This document shows positions 1 through 8,799 of a stretch of 64,000 nt of DNA, in pieces; positions within the stretch are counted from its first letter, which is position 1; each line of letters opens with the position of its first letter. The translations under genes were made by a program, and so were the position numbers. A model generated the notes under the pieces. It saw only the letters and a program-made list of their open reading frames with translations. It was not told the DNA's origin and searched no databases. The DNA comes from an uncultured Limosilactobacillus sp. (lineage in GTDB: Bacteria > Bacillota > Bacilli > Lactobacillales > Lactobacillaceae). The stretch covers positions 62,001-126,000 of the forward strand of contig NZ_CAKPYE010000002.1 in the NCBI RefSeq assembly GCF_934202705.1. The letters run 5' to 3'.

Positions 1-66
1 CAGCCACTCACCATTAACAGCTTCATACAAATCATCTTTTATTTGTGCTTTATTAATTGAACTCAT
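1..66 (-). CDS. pepO: PepO-type M13 endopeptidase, N-terminal fragment
   Basis: Only the first 22 codons lie in the window; the gene runs off the left edge. The peptide begins MSSINKAQIKDDLYEAVNGE and then WL. The DDLYEAVNGEWL segment is the typical start of lactobacillar M13 zinc metalloendopeptidases (PepO), which cleave oligopeptides in the cytoplasm. A strong ribosome binding site (AAAGGAG, about 7 bases upstream of ATG) supports the start. The catalytic HExxH region is outside the window, so the call rests on the N-terminal signature only. Confidence 0.75.
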   Translation of the reverse strand, partial: MSSINKAQIKDDLYEAVNGEWL

Positions 67-104
67 TTTTTTGCTCCTTTAGTTTTTTTAATTATACCGA
101 ATCG

Positions 105-392
105 TCATTCAAATCGCTTAAGTAATTCATGGCGTGCCTCTAGTGAAAACCACCGATCATGCATTCCCACCAGTTGACTTACTGCCTGATAATCTCCCAA
201 ATCAATTCGCCCACGGATGAGTTTACTTTCTTGCAGTGCTCGAGCAAACTTAACTATCGCCGGTGTTACTTGATTGTGGAAGAGCTGATTAGGATCTTCA
301 GGCCAATCTAAGTAGAGCAATTTCTTTGCCATTTGATACTCTGACGTATTCTCCATCGCTAATTGTAAGTAATTTGGTGCTAGTAATTTCAT
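105..392 (-). CDS. small protein of unknown function, third gene of MoxR/VWA module
   Basis: Encodes 95 residues that I do not recognise. It is soluble, with no signal peptide or membrane segment, and is rich in Leu, Ala and charged residues, as in a helical protein. Its ATG directly follows the TAA of the VWA-domain gene, and its binding site (GAAGGAGAAG) lies in the last VWA codons, so the two are translationally linked. The context suggests an accessory subunit or substrate adaptor of the AAA+/VWA pair; that is inference from position alone. A 3' gap of about 40 bases separates it from pepO. Confidence 0.6.
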   Translation of the reverse strand: MKLLAPNYLQLAMENTSEYQMAKKLLYLDWPEDPNQLFHNQVTPAIVKFARALQESKLIRGRIDLGDYQAVSQLVGMHDRWFSLEARHELLKRFE

Positions 393-1586
393 TTACTTCT
401 CCTTCAGATAACTAACCATTGTTGGTACATTGGTCACTGACAATGGCGAATCACTAGTTAATAACCACAAAACGTTTTGATAACCATAATTCTTAATTAC
501 CGTCTCACCCCAGCCATCAGTCACAATAATAACTGGATTTTGCCGATTCACTCGCTGCTTTTCTAAATAGTCAAAAACTGCCTGGTAGCGTGTTCCACCA
601 CCTCCGTGGCGTTTCATGGGTAGCCAACAACCCGGCTTCACCAGCCGAGGTTGGCTTTGTACTTTAGCATCAAAGTCACCAACCAGTAGCTCCAGATTAT
701 TTTTAATCGCCATTGCATTTAATGTGGTAATAATCTGACTGATCGTTTCATCTCTCATTGAGCCAGACTGATCAATAAAAACAGTTAACTTAGTCACATA
801 GCGGATAATCGTTCCCATTAGTTCAAGACGTTGTGGTTGACGACGATTAAACCGTGCTCTTGTCGACTGCTGACCACGTGGAACCTGCCGAACTAACTGC
901 CAAAATGCCTGGCAAAATGGTAACTGATATTGATTGGCATGTTCATTAAGGTTGACATTCATCGCCTGTGGTATTAATCCCCGCTGGTGAGCAGTTAAAT
1001 GGTTTCGGCTTTGTTGCAGCAGGCGCCTCAACCGCCCCTCGCGGATTAACTGGTTACCAGCTACAAACCAGCCTCCATGATTTTTTTGCGGATCTTTGAA
1101 ATGGCGCCGACGTAACTCTCCTTGAAGCTTCTTTTGTTGAGCAATTGGTAAATGACGCAATATTTTTAAGTAATAGCCTGAATCTTGCCGAGGAGTCAAA
1201 CGTTGATGGAGAATTTGGCTCATCACTTCCAAGGTCATCGTACCAACCGGAGCTTTGGTCAGATACTGATTAACTGCAATATCGCAAGCCAGCCCCACTA
1301 ATTCCTGATCTGAACAATTTGCATACCGCACCGGATGCTGCCACACAATGTGAAGTGCTTGATGTTTCAGTAGCTGAACTAACTCATCCATTCTTAATGA
1401 TATAACCTTATTACTAACGCTTTGGAGGATCATTTCATCTTGATGCCAGACTAACGAAATTGGTTCATTCTCCTGGTCATTTGTTTCCCGGGAAATATTA
1501 ACTAAGATTTCGCCCATGAGCGGATCTTGCTGCAAAATCTCAGTAATTGCTTGTGAAATTCGTTGTTGCGCGTTCAACTCCCTCAT
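393..1586 (-). CDS. VWA-like domain protein (DUF2201 type), partner of MoxR ATPase
   Basis: Encodes 397 residues. The N-terminal part (about 1-200) resembles the putative-metallopeptidase half of DUF2201 proteins, with the helix KHQALHIVWQHP placed where those proteins carry an HExxH-like motif; here the Glu is absent (HQALH), so catalysis is doubtful. The C-terminal part (from about 265) is a VWA fold with a MIDAS-like FIDQSGSMRDE motif and a later IIVTDGWGE strand. Such proteins work with MoxR AAA+ ATPases, usually as chaperone-like assembly factors. It lies one base downstream of the ATPase gene and directly upstream of the 95-aa gene, an apparent operon. The substrate is unknown. Confidence 0.8.
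   Translation of the reverse strand: MRELNAQQRISQAITEILQQDPLMGEILVNISRETNDQENEPISLVWHQDEMILQSVSNKVISLRMDELVQLLKHQALHIVWQHPVRYANCSDQELVGLACDIAVNQYLTKAPVGTMTLEVMSQILHQRLTPRQDSGYYLKILRHLPIAQQKKLQGELRRRHFKDPQKNHGGWFVAGNQLIREGRLRRLLQQSRNHLTAHQRGLIPQAMNVNLNEHANQYQLPFCQAFWQLVRQVPRGQQSTRARFNRRQPQRLELMGTIIRYVTKLTVFIDQSGSMRDETISQIITTLNAMAIKNNLELLVGDFDAKVQSQPRLVKPGCWLPMKRHGGGGTRYQAVFDYLEKQRVNRQNPVIIVTDGWGETVIKNYGYQNVLWLLTSDSPLSVTNVPTMVSYLKEK
1483..1496. promoter_or_regulatory. near-consensus Noc-type palindrome (13/14)
   Basis: Reads GTTTCCCGGGAAAT, one base from the Bacillus Noc-binding consensus ATTTCCCGGGAAAT. It sits inside the VWA gene. Taken with the two exact copies at 9304 and 63330 it is a candidate nucleoid-occlusion protein site; alone it would be weak. 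Confidence 0.45.
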
Positions 1587-1587
1587 G

Positions 1588-2745
1588 CTACTTCACCACA
1601 ACCTTTTGCAACAATTGATAAAAATTTTTTGCTACATTTTGTCCAGCATTGGCTTGTCGATAAAGTTGTGATAATATTTCCGGGTTTTGATGAGTGAGCT
1701 GGGCAAATTGACGGATAACTGCGTATTGTCCATCCGCACTAACCGTTACTAAATATTGCATCAACCGTCGGAGATACTTTTCATCCACCATTTGAGACGG
1801 GTACTTTTTAATCATCCTGATCAGTAATGTGACCTTATCGGCCTCACTCAACTGATTAAACTCCTCCAGGTGATCATCTGAAACTAAATCTTGAACTGTT
1901 AACCGCCTTTCTTGGTGCAGAACATAATCAGCAAAAGCCGTTCCAACCTCAATTCCCAAATCACCACTAAATAGGTCTGCTATGATTGCCGATCGATCTC
2001 GTTGGTCCAAGGAAGTTAATTTCACTAAGTTCTTTGATACTCTAGTCCATGAACGTGGAGTTGGATAGAGATCATCATTTTGCGGTCCATTCAGATAAGC
2101 TGAGTGTTCCTGTAAATACTGTTGGACCAGTGGATGAATATGTGGTTGGCCATTTAAATCTTGTTGTTGTGCCCACTGGAGCCAATCAGCTAAGGAAGCC
2201 TTCATTTCTAATCGGACTGTCCGATCTTTAATCGCATCATCCGCAGGCGTGACCGAATAATTATCCCCAGTAAAATGAGTCATCGTTGGATCTGGATTTT
2301 CTGCAATTACAATCTGTACTTGTTGCGGCAATCGAAGGCTATTCACTTGACGCTGTAAAACTAAATTCATTAATTCTGCTTGAACTGCAGCCGTCCCCCG
2401 ATTGAATTCATCTAAAAACCAGATGATTCGCTGATTGGGATGACTTTCTGCCTGTTGAATAATTTGAATGAGCGTTTCTGAATAACCATACTGAACATTT
2501 GCTAGTATTCCATAATGAGTAGTTTTAATAAACGCTTCATCATGAAGCGGCGGCACTGGGATAGCTAAATCTCCCTTTTCGCTCAAACTAACGACCGTCG
2601 TAAACAACTTCGCTTTTAATTCGGTTGCAACTTCCCGAACCAAAGCGGATTTACCAATTCCTGCTTCACCGACAACATTAGGAACGTTCCCGGCAGCTAA
2701 CACAACTTTAACTGCTTGCTTCATTAATTGATAACTTAGTGCCAA
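1588..2745 (-). CDS. MoxR-family AAA+ ATPase
   Basis: About 385 residues. It has Walker A GEAGIGKS near the N-terminus, Walker B IIWFLDEFNRG, and a downstream IVIAENPD sensor-like strand, as in MoxR/RavA-type AAA+ proteins. These use ATP hydrolysis to remodel protein partners, typically with VWA-domain proteins, and the next gene encodes exactly that. Start choice: the reading frame is open to a TTG at 2760, but a GGAGG located in the last codons of the preceding glycosylase gene is spaced 8 bases from a TTG at 2745, which I prefer; an ATG at 2724 is also possible. The gene begins two bases after the glycosylase stop codon, suggesting one transcript. Confidence 0.85.
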   Translation of the reverse strand: MALSYQLMKQAVKVVLAAGNVPNVVGEAGIGKSALVREVATELKAKLFTTVVSLSEKGDLAIPVPPLHDEAFIKTTHYGILANVQYGYSETLIQIIQQAESHPNQRIIWFLDEFNRGTAAVQAELMNLVLQRQVNSLRLPQQVQIVIAENPDPTMTHFTGDNYSVTPADDAIKDRTVRLEMKASLADWLQWAQQQDLNGQPHIHPLVQQYLQEHSAYLNGPQNDDLYPTPRSWTRVSKNLVKLTSLDQRDRSAIIADLFSGDLGIEVGTAFADYVLHQERRLTVQDLVSDDHLEEFNQLSEADKVTLLIRMIKKYPSQMVDEKYLRRLMQYLVTVSADGQYAVIRQFAQLTHQNPEILSQLYRQANAGQNVAKNFYQLLQKVVVK

Positions 2746-2747
2746 GA

Positions 2748-3377
2748 TTAATTCCTCCAACCATAGTTTTCTAAATCAGCATCGCGCTTGCGCATCTTGG
2801 AAACATATGGATTATCGGCTACCCAAAACCGTAACTGTTCATTCGCATTGGCACCATAGGGATTAATCCCCACCCGCGGTCCGCTTGCAACTTTAATCGG
2901 TTGCCGCTTTGTCTTTAACGAAATCGTTAACGGAGCATTCGTCATTGATTGACCATCCAGTTGACGATCATGGATTCCTAATGCCTGCACTAATTTTCCT
3001 GGTCCATTGGTGACGTCCACTCCGTGTTTCCCCCGGTTCCGACTCATTCGTTCAACATTAATCGTTGGCTCTATTGCTCGAATTAAGATTCCTTGAGGCT
3101 CTTCCACGTTTTGCACTACCACATCAAAACAATAATGTGAACGAATTTGATAGATATAGATATCTCCAGGATTTCCATACAGCGATTCAGTATAATTCGT
3201 TCGACGTCCGCCATAAGCATGGGATGCCGAATCCTGCTCACCAAGATAAGCTTCCGTTTCAACAATTAATCCGCCAATTAACCCAGCCGGACCATCATAA
3301 AGCACTTGATAACCCAAAAGATCTTTAGCAATTTCCGTGGTTGGTCGATTTGTAAAAAATCGTTGATAATTATTCAT
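2748..3377 (-). CDS. DNA-3-methyladenine glycosylase (AAG/MPG family)
   Basis: 209 residues, the usual size for bacterial MPG-like glycosylases that excise alkylated and deaminated purines in base excision repair. Family landmarks are visible: the EAY(L)G..D.A.HA.GG.RT stretch (residues about 42-61), which includes the catalytic Glu, the YVYQ-like IYIYQIRSHYCFDVV segment, and the NGPGKL motif near residue 125. The C-terminal SGPRVGI motif is also typical. It heads the module containing the MoxR ATPase and VWA genes, but a functional link is not evident. The start has a weak Shine-Dalgarno (AAGGAG) upstream. Confidence 0.93.
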   Translation of the reverse strand: MNNYQRFFTNRPTTEIAKDLLGYQVLYDGPAGLIGGLIVETEAYLGEQDSASHAYGGRRTNYTESLYGNPGDIYIYQIRSHYCFDVVVQNVEEPQGILIRAIEPTINVERMSRNRGKHGVDVTNGPGKLVQALGIHDRQLDGQSMTNAPLTISLKTKRQPIKVASGPRVGINPYGANANEQLRFWVADNPYVSKMRKRDADLENYGWRN

Positions 3378-3431
3378 TCGCCTTTACTCCTTCTTGTATG
3401 TATCCTATCATTGATTTTAGGGGGATTAAAC

Positions 3432-3791
3432 ATGAAAATTAAACTAGAACGTATTTATACAAAGCCGGTTGATTTAGATGGTTATCGAATTTTGGTGGAC
3501 CGATTATGGCCACGTGGCATTTCAAAAGTAAATGCGCGCCTTGATGAATGGATTAAAGAAGTCGGACCAAGTACTGAGCTCCGAAAATGGTTTAATCACG
3601 ATGTCAAAAAGTTTGATGAGTTTAAATCCCGTTACTTAGAAGAACTAAAAACCAATCCTGCTTATGATCAATTATTAACGACCGTTCGTGAGCAATTAAA
3701 ACAACAAGACGTCATTTTGTTGTTTGGTGCAAAGGATCCGGAACATAATCAAGCAGTGATTTTACAAGAACAATTATTAAAAGACCTGTAA
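3432..3791 (+). CDS. DUF488 (YeaO-like) protein
   Basis: 119 residues from the ATG at 3432, which follows AGGGGG with good spacing. An upstream in-frame ATG at 3306 has no ribosome binding site and lies over the divergent glycosylase gene. The protein shows the DUF488 hallmarks: an early RIY pattern, the block GYRILVDRLWPRG, then W.KE.GPS.ELRKWFNHD and a final LLFGAKDPEHNQA strand. DUF488 proteins are small cytoplasmic proteins of unresolved function, suggested to relate to nucleotide or metal chemistry. Transcribed divergently from the glycosylase gene and convergent with murI. Confidence 0.85.
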   Translation: MKIKLERIYTKPVDLDGYRILVDRLWPRGISKVNARLDEWIKEVGPSTELRKWFNHDVKKFDEFKSRYLEELKTNPAYDQLLTTVREQLKQQDVILLFGAKDPEHNQAVILQEQLLKDL

Positions 3792-3871
3792 AGAATTATA
3801 ATTGGATCAAAGTTCTGTCACTGTACTATTCAATATAAATAAGATCCTGCGGCGTCAAGAATTTGTAAAAA

Positions 3872-3906
3872 GGCTCCAGTGTTCGGTACAGCCGAACTCT
3901 GGAGCC
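3872..3906. terminator. bidirectional terminator with internal mismatch, repeat copy 1
   Basis: Inverted repeat between the convergent DUF488 and murI genes. Arms GGCTCCAG and CTGGAGCC flank a second helix GTTC/GAAC, separated by one symmetric mismatch. Read on the minus strand its arms are identical to those of the hairpin at 42579-42613; only the 7-base loop differs. Confidence 0.75.
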
Positions 3907-3937
3907 TTGTTTCATGAATAATATTGGAAAGCTTTGG

Positions 3938-4744
3938 TTAATCTCCAGGAATATCAACATGGTTGCAGGTGAACTGGTCACCAGCCAGCCACTTATTAGC
4001 ACCTTTGATTAATTCTTCATTATCTGCAGTACTATAAAGCGTCAATGATCCCTTGTCTTTCGAGTCAGTTAAAAGATCTTGATCTGCTAGTAATTTCTTG
4101 GCAGTTCGTACAGTTTCCAGTGCCGGGTCCACCAGAACCACTTGTTCACCTAAAAAGTTAGTAATTTCTTTAGAAAGAAATGGAAAATGCGTGCAACCTA
4201 GGATTAAAGCCTGAACTGGTTTTTCCTTGAAAATTGCTAATTGTTCATCAACCACTTTTTGCGCCTTTGGTGTGCCCACTTCATTATGTTGAACCACTGC
4301 AACCATTGGTTGAGCAGCTTTACTAATTACTTCAACATCTGGGTCCAAAGCATGAATGGTAGCCGGATATGCACCAGCTTTAGTTGTCGATTCAGTCGCA
4401 ATGACACCAATTCGATCATGATGAGGTTGAGCGAGCGCTGCCTCTGCTCCTGGCTTAATAACCCCAATTACTGGAATTGGTAGTTCCTTTTGCAAGGTTG
4501 GTAACGAAGCAGCGGTTGCTGTATTACATGCAATTACCATTAACTTAATATCATGGGTTAACAAATATTTGCCGATATTTAATGCTAAATGACACACATC
4601 AGCTTGCGTTCGCAATCCATATGGAAAGTGTCCTTGATCGCCCACAAAAACGATCGATTCATTCGGTAGATGTTCCCGCATAACACGAACCACAGAAAGT
4701 CCACCAATTCCTGAATCCATAACACCGATTGGTCTCCGATCCAT
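3938..4744 (-). CDS. murI: glutamate racemase
   Basis: 268 residues. Interconverts L- and D-glutamate, supplying D-Glu for peptidoglycan in the cytoplasm. Both catalytic cysteines are present in their motifs: ACNTATA (Cys73) and LGCTHFPF (Cys184), and the N-terminal GVMDSGIGG carries the substrate-binding Asp10 and Ser11. The frame extends upstream to an ATG at 4768, but a perfect GAAGGAGG lies inside that extension, 7 bases before the ATG at 4744, so the shorter start is chosen. The gene appears monocistronic, closed by the hairpin at 3872. Confidence 0.95.
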   Translation of the reverse strand: MDRRPIGVMDSGIGGLSVVRVMREHLPNESIVFVGDQGHFPYGLRTQADVCHLALNIGKYLLTHDIKLMVIACNTATAASLPTLQKELPIPVIGVIKPGAEAALAQPHHDRIGVIATESTTKAGAYPATIHALDPDVEVISKAAQPMVAVVQHNEVGTPKAQKVVDEQLAIFKEKPVQALILGCTHFPFLSKEITNFLGEQVVLVDPALETVRTAKKLLADQDLLTDSKDKGSLTLYSTADNEELIKGANKWLAGDQFTCNHVDIPGD

Positions 4745-4860
4745 ATTAAAACCTCCTTCATTCAACATTGATCCACAGACGATAATAAAATATCGCCTTT
4801 ATCATCGCCTCATCTTTATTTTAGCATTCCGTTTCTAGGTTGAAAAATAATCAGTTGTGG

Positions 4861-5193
4861 TTAACGATCTGATTGTTGCTGGAGAATTTTTCGTCCCGCT
4901 TTAAGAAGTTCTGAAGTTGCTTCTACTGATAAAAATCGCTGACATGGCACTTCACGATGGCGATCCTTAAATGCCATTGGTTCAGCATCAACAATCATCA
5001 CCATTAAGTTGTTTTCAGTTAATAATAATTGTCCTGGATGGTGGTATTGACCCTTGGTATGCTTCCCAGTACGCCAGGTATGGATTTTAATTTTACCGGT
5101 GGCACCGACCTTAAATTGATACCCGCCAGACCCATTATTTTCTACTGGAAGACCATAAAATTTTTGCACTGGATATTGGTTTTTCTTGCTCAT
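4861..5193 (-). CDS. hypothetical protein, translationally coupled to upstream gene
   Basis: 110 residues, not recognised. It is a soluble protein with an even mix of basic and polar residues, and a conserved-looking central block (KIHTWRTGKHTKGQYHHPGQ). Start at 5193 is chosen because its ATG overlaps the TGA of the upstream gene (ATGA junction), a common coupled arrangement; a longer frame to 5217 would lie inside the neighbour. The pair is bounded by nnrE (divergent) and murI. No function is proposed. Confidence 0.6.
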   Translation of the reverse strand: MSKKNQYPVQKFYGLPVENNGSGGYQFKVGATGKIKIHTWRTGKHTKGQYHHPGQLLLTENNLMVMIVDAEPMAFKDRHREVPCQRFLSVEATSELLKAGRKILQQQSDR

Positions 5194-5564
5194 CCTGCAA
5201 TTGCCGTTGCTGGGCATAACGCACTTACTAACTGAAAGAAATAACCTTCCGTTAACGCATTGGCCCAGGTTCCCTTCCGTTTATTTTCGCCATCAATAAT
5301 CATTGATAGCATTGCTTTTACTAAATGATCATCATTTGACAACATCACTTGACCAACCGTTTCATGATCAATCCGCGGTTTAATTTCCGCAGCACGTAAC
5401 GTTTGCAAATATTGCGGGTTATAATCCAAAGAGCGTTCAAAAAAGTCCGCAAACGACCGCATTAGTTGATCATAAACTGGTTGTTTCGTTCCTTCAACAA
5501 CCTGCCATTCAATCCGCTGACTTATCATTTGACGAAAATAAGTTAAATATTCAGCATAATTCAT
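5190..5564 (-). CDS. hypothetical protein, possibly DUF6508-like
   Basis: 124 residues, soluble, largely alpha-helical by composition. The C-terminal part (MIIDGENKRKGTWANALTEG, then a hydrophobic helix) resembles the DUF6508 pattern in which a hydrophobic helix, a charged turn, a Gly and a second helix occur in that order; I hold this only loosely. It overlaps the next gene by four bases (ATGA). It is divergent from nnrE with about 110 bases between, enough for two promoters. Confidence 0.55.
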   Translation of the reverse strand: MNYAEYLTYFRQMISQRIEWQVVEGTKQPVYDQLMRSFADFFERSLDYNPQYLQTLRAAEIKPRIDHETVGQVMLSNDDHLVKAMLSMIIDGENKRKGTWANALTEGYFFQLVSALCPATAIAG

Positions 5565-5678
5565 CCTATCACCTTCACCTCTATTATAACCGGTCTAGAT
5601 CAATCTAGAAGAAATAATCTCGCTTAATTCAAGATCATGTTATGATCAACATAGTATTGATCAAAGAAGGTTTAACCA

Positions 5679-6305
5679 ATGGAAAAATTAGTAACTGCTC
5701 AAGAAATGAAACGCCTCGATACCAGAACCATTAACGAAATTGGTATTCCGTCACTCGTCCTCATGGAACGAGCTGCCCTTGCCGCTCGTGATGAAATTCT
5801 TACAGCATTCCCTTTAAACCAATCGAATGTCGTTATCGTGGCTGGCAGTGGCAATAATGGCGGTGATGGTTTAGCGGTTGCCCGTCTGCTTAAAATTGCC
5901 GGTAGTAACGTCAGCATTTTAAATGTTGGTAATCCGAACCATGCTTCGGCTGAACACCAGACACAAGAAAAAATTTGCCAACATTATGCTATCTCTGAAA
6001 CAAGCGATCTAAAAATTCTCGAAAAGGCTTCCCTAATTGTTGATGCAATTTTCGGGATTGGCATTGATCGTAACATTCAAGGACATTACACTGATGTAAT
6101 TAAGGCGATTAACAATTCAGCGGCCCCAGTAATTGCAATCGACATGCCATCTGGCATTAATACCGACACGGGAGAAGTAATGGGTACCGCCGTCAAGGCA
6201 ACGGTCACTGTCACCTTTGCTTACAATAAGGTAGGCCTAACAAAAAAAGCCGGCAAAGAAAATGCCGGGCGCATTGTCGTAGCTAACGATATGGGAACTT
6301 ATTAA
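5679..6305 (+). CDS. nnrE: NAD(P)H-hydrate epimerase (YjeF N-domain)
   Basis: 208 residues, matching a stand-alone YjeF_N domain. It epimerises the R and S forms of damaged NAD(P)HX so that the dehydratase can repair them. Signature motifs are VVIVAGSGNNGGDGLAVARLL (residues about 46-66; the GNNGGDG loop binds the cofactor), the potassium-site IVDAIFGIG, and the catalytic-region IDMPSGINTDTG. The partner ADP/ATP-dependent dehydratase (NnrD) is not in this window. AAGG lies at suitable distance from the ATG. Confidence 0.92.
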   Translation: MEKLVTAQEMKRLDTRTINEIGIPSLVLMERAALAARDEILTAFPLNQSNVVIVAGSGNNGGDGLAVARLLKIAGSNVSILNVGNPNHASAEHQTQEKICQHYAISETSDLKILEKASLIVDAIFGIGIDRNIQGHYTDVIKAINNSAAPVIAIDMPSGINTDTGEVMGTAVKATVTVTFAYNKVGLTKKAGKENAGRIVVANDMGTY

Positions 6306-6312
6306 GCTGTTT

Positions 6313-7176
6313 TTATTGCCACCATAACTTGATCAACGCTTGGGTACCGTCGTTTCCCAAGCTTTTTTTATCAACCAAAATCTCGTATAAATGTTTAGCT
6401 TCTTTGGTTCCTGGTAAGTCAATTTGTAATTGAGTGGCCGTATCTAATGCAATTCGCAAATCTTTTAAGAAATGTTTGGCAAAAAAGCCCGGCGTGTAAT
6501 CATCGCTAAGAATCCGTGGTCCATAACTTCCTAAGCTAAAGTTCTCGGCCGCTCCACCCTGGAGTGTTCGAATAACCTTTGACAAATTCAACCCAGCAGC
6601 CTGCGCATAAACCAGGGCCTCAGTCATCCCGGTCATTGTTCCGGCAATCATGATTTGGTTCGCCATTTTAGCATTCTGGCCGCTTCCCGCAAGTCCAAAG
6701 TACGTGACTTCATTGCTAAATTCTGCAAACAATGATTTTAATTTTGCCAACTCTCCCTGATCACCACCAACCATGACGGTTAACGTTCCCTGTTTGGCAC
6801 CAATATCACCACCTGACACTGGCGCATCCAAAGCAACAATGTCGCGAGAAAGACAGTCTTTAGCGATTCGTTGATCAAGATCCGGACGACTGGTGGTTAA
6901 ATCAATTAAGACCTGCCCGCGATGTGCCGTCTCCATGATGCCATGTTCTCCATAATAAACCGCTTCAACGTCCCGAGGAAAACCAACCATCGTCATAACA
7001 ATTTCAGCTTATTCAGTTAAGTCAGCTGGACTATCTGACCACTTTGCCCCATTCTCGAGGACTGACTTGGCATGGGCTTTTGTCCGGTTAAAAACTATGA
7101 CCTCTTCGCCATGTTTTAATAAGTTATTAATAATCCCGGTTCCCATAACCCCGGTCCCAATAAATCCAATCTTCAT
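6313..7176 (-). pseudogene. NAD-binding 3-hydroxyisobutyrate dehydrogenase-family protein, interrupted by in-frame TAA
   Basis: The full-length frame would be 287 residues, normal for this family (GarR/MmsB/YwkC types). It opens at 7176 with MKIGFIGTGVMG, an intact Rossmann dinucleotide-binding motif, continues through VFNRTKAHAKSVLENGAKW, and meets a TAA at 7009-7011 in the context LTE-stop-AEIVMTMVGFP. The frame then stays open to the end, with the substrate-binding DAPVSGGDIGAK and the SGQNAKMANQ helix carrying the catalytic Lys. One base change (for example from CAA, AAA or GAA) would restore it, so it is a recent nonsense mutation or a sequencing error. The downstream piece could start at ATG 6996 or 6990 but would lack most of the cofactor fold. 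Confidence 0.85.
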
Positions 7177-7311
7177 TTGAAACCCTCATTTCATCACTAC
7201 AAAAAAGCATCAGGCTAAACTAGGTAGATTGATGGATGCTGACCTATCAGCATTCCAATTGCCAACCAGCTACTACATGACCTCATTATGATCCTAATAA
7301 AACAATAAAGA

Positions 7312-7336
7312 GGCTGAGTTACTTCTCAGCCTCTCG
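7312..7336 (-). terminator. terminator of efp
   Basis: On the minus strand GAGAGGCTGAG, a short loop and CTCAGCCTC are followed by a T-rich run, 15 bases past the efp stop codon. Confidence 0.8.
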
Positions 7337-7349
7337 GTATTTATAACGT

Positions 7350-7907
7350 TTATGCACGTGATTTGTATGCACCATCGGCGGTGTTAACAATGATCTTATC
7401 ACCATTCTTAATGAATGCAGGAACCGTGACTACTAACCCAGTATTAAGAGTGGCTGGCTTACCACCACCATCAATGGTTGCACCCTTGATTTCTGGTTGT
7501 GTATCAGTAACTTCGAGAGTAACAGTTGCTGGCAATTCAACCCCAACAATTTCACCATTAACGAAGTCCATTTGTACTTCCATGTTTTCTTGTAAGTACT
7601 TCTTTTCTTCTGTAATGTTGGCATTTGGCACTTCATATTGTTCATAGTTTTCCAAATCCATAAATACGGAACTGTCGCCTTCTTCGTAAAGGTATTGGGT
7701 ATTCCGCTTATCAACATTAACTTGTTCAACCTTTTCAGAAGGACGCATCGTGGTGTGCACGATTGATCCTGAACGAACATCCTGAATGTCCATTTGCATC
7801 AAAGTATTACCTTTACCTGGCTTATGGTGGTTAATCGTTAGTACCCGTAATAACTTGTCGCCACGCTTGAAAACCATTCCCTTTTTCAAATCAATTGTTT
7901 GAATCAT
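7350..7907 (-). CDS. efp: translation elongation factor P
   Basis: 185 residues, the standard EF-P length, from the ATG at 7907 preceded by AGGAGC; the 20-codon longer frame has no binding site. EF-P enters the ribosomal E-site and relieves stalling at polyproline. Domain I carries the modifiable-Lys loop as HHKPGKGNT (Lys near 32), followed by the family motif RSGSIVHTTMRPSEKVEQ. The C-terminal OB domain ends VPAFIKNGDKIIVNTADG, the EF-P signature. Modification enzymes are not in the window. A separate transcript is likely. Confidence 0.96.
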   Translation of the reverse strand: MIQTIDLKKGMVFKRGDKLLRVLTINHHKPGKGNTLMQMDIQDVRSGSIVHTTMRPSEKVEQVNVDKRNTQYLYEEGDSSVFMDLENYEQYEVPNANITEEKKYLQENMEVQMDFVNGEIVGVELPATVTLEVTDTQPEIKGATIDGGGKPATLNTGLVVTVPAFIKNGDKIIVNTADGAYKSRA

Positions 7908-8016
7908 TATAAATGCTCCTTCGTTACGAAAATTTCTGTAATCAATTCCATTGATTACAACATACAAAACTATTATAACATAGTTTAATTGTAGTTTTTA
8001 AGTGTCGTGATGGTGT

Positions 8017-8637
8017 TTATCTTTGGTAAATCAGATTCGACGCCGGAACGCGAATCAAGGTATATTGTTCAGCAACATGATTGACTCGACAGCCTAATCC
8101 ATTCAAAAGATTATTCTTATAACGAATCGTCATTACCGCTGCAAAGGCGTGATTAGTTCGTGAATCCTCCTTCGCCAGTGCCTGCTGATTCCATGGGTAG
8201 GCAGCGGCTTCTGTGCTCAAATAATGATTACTGTCCGCAATGGAACCAAACCGCGAGTTTGTCATGTTTTTATTCCCGGTTGTCCAATAAGTATATGAAA
8301 CGACTGGATGCTTGCCAGAACGACTGCGGTTAACTTTAACATAGTAATAGTCGTTTTTGACTTGACCAAGCTGAAGAGTTTGATACTTTGTCTTAATCGT
8401 CACTTCTTGTCCATTGTGATAATTAACTGGCCGGAAAAATGATAAGTAACTCATCCCCCAAAGCCAGGCTATCGCAATTGCAAGCAGTACAACATAGCGA
8501 ATTACTAAGTTACCGGCATAGCGTTTCCCAGTCTTGGCAATTAACATTAATTGATGGACCCGAATATCGTGGATTACATAACATATAAATACAACTGCAC
8601 CAAGCCACAGTAGCCATCCTAACCAATTCCAAGTCAT
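8017..8637 (-). CDS. membrane protein, lactobacillar LVIS_2131-like
   Basis: 206 residues with two N-terminal membrane helices (about 3-22 and 45-68) and a long extracytoplasmic, Tyr- and Asn-rich tail containing the KVNRSRSGKHPVVSYTYWTTG block. This two-helix plus outer-domain layout resembles a small membrane protein family confined to lactobacilli; I know no function for it. The start has GGAGAG at good distance. It is divergent from the 62-aa gene at 8800. Confidence 0.6.
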   Translation of the reverse strand: MTWNWLGWLLWLGAVVFICYVIHDIRVHQLMLIAKTGKRYAGNLVIRYVVLLAIAIAWLWGMSYLSFFRPVNYHNGQEVTIKTKYQTLQLGQVKNDYYYVKVNRSRSGKHPVVSYTYWTTGNKNMTNSRFGSIADSNHYLSTEAAAYPWNQQALAKEDSRTNHAFAAVMTIRYKNNLLNGLGCRVNHVAEQYTLIRVPASNLIYQR

Positions 8638-8799
8638 TGCTTCTCTCCATTCTTTGCTCGCTATTTAAGCAATCATGATTAATTAGTATGCCCTTAATTG
8701 TACCACATTCGATTTCTTCTTCGCCTTTTTTCATAATAACGGGTATAATAAATTGTATTAATACACAATGACGTGTGCAATTAAGGAGGATCACCAGTA

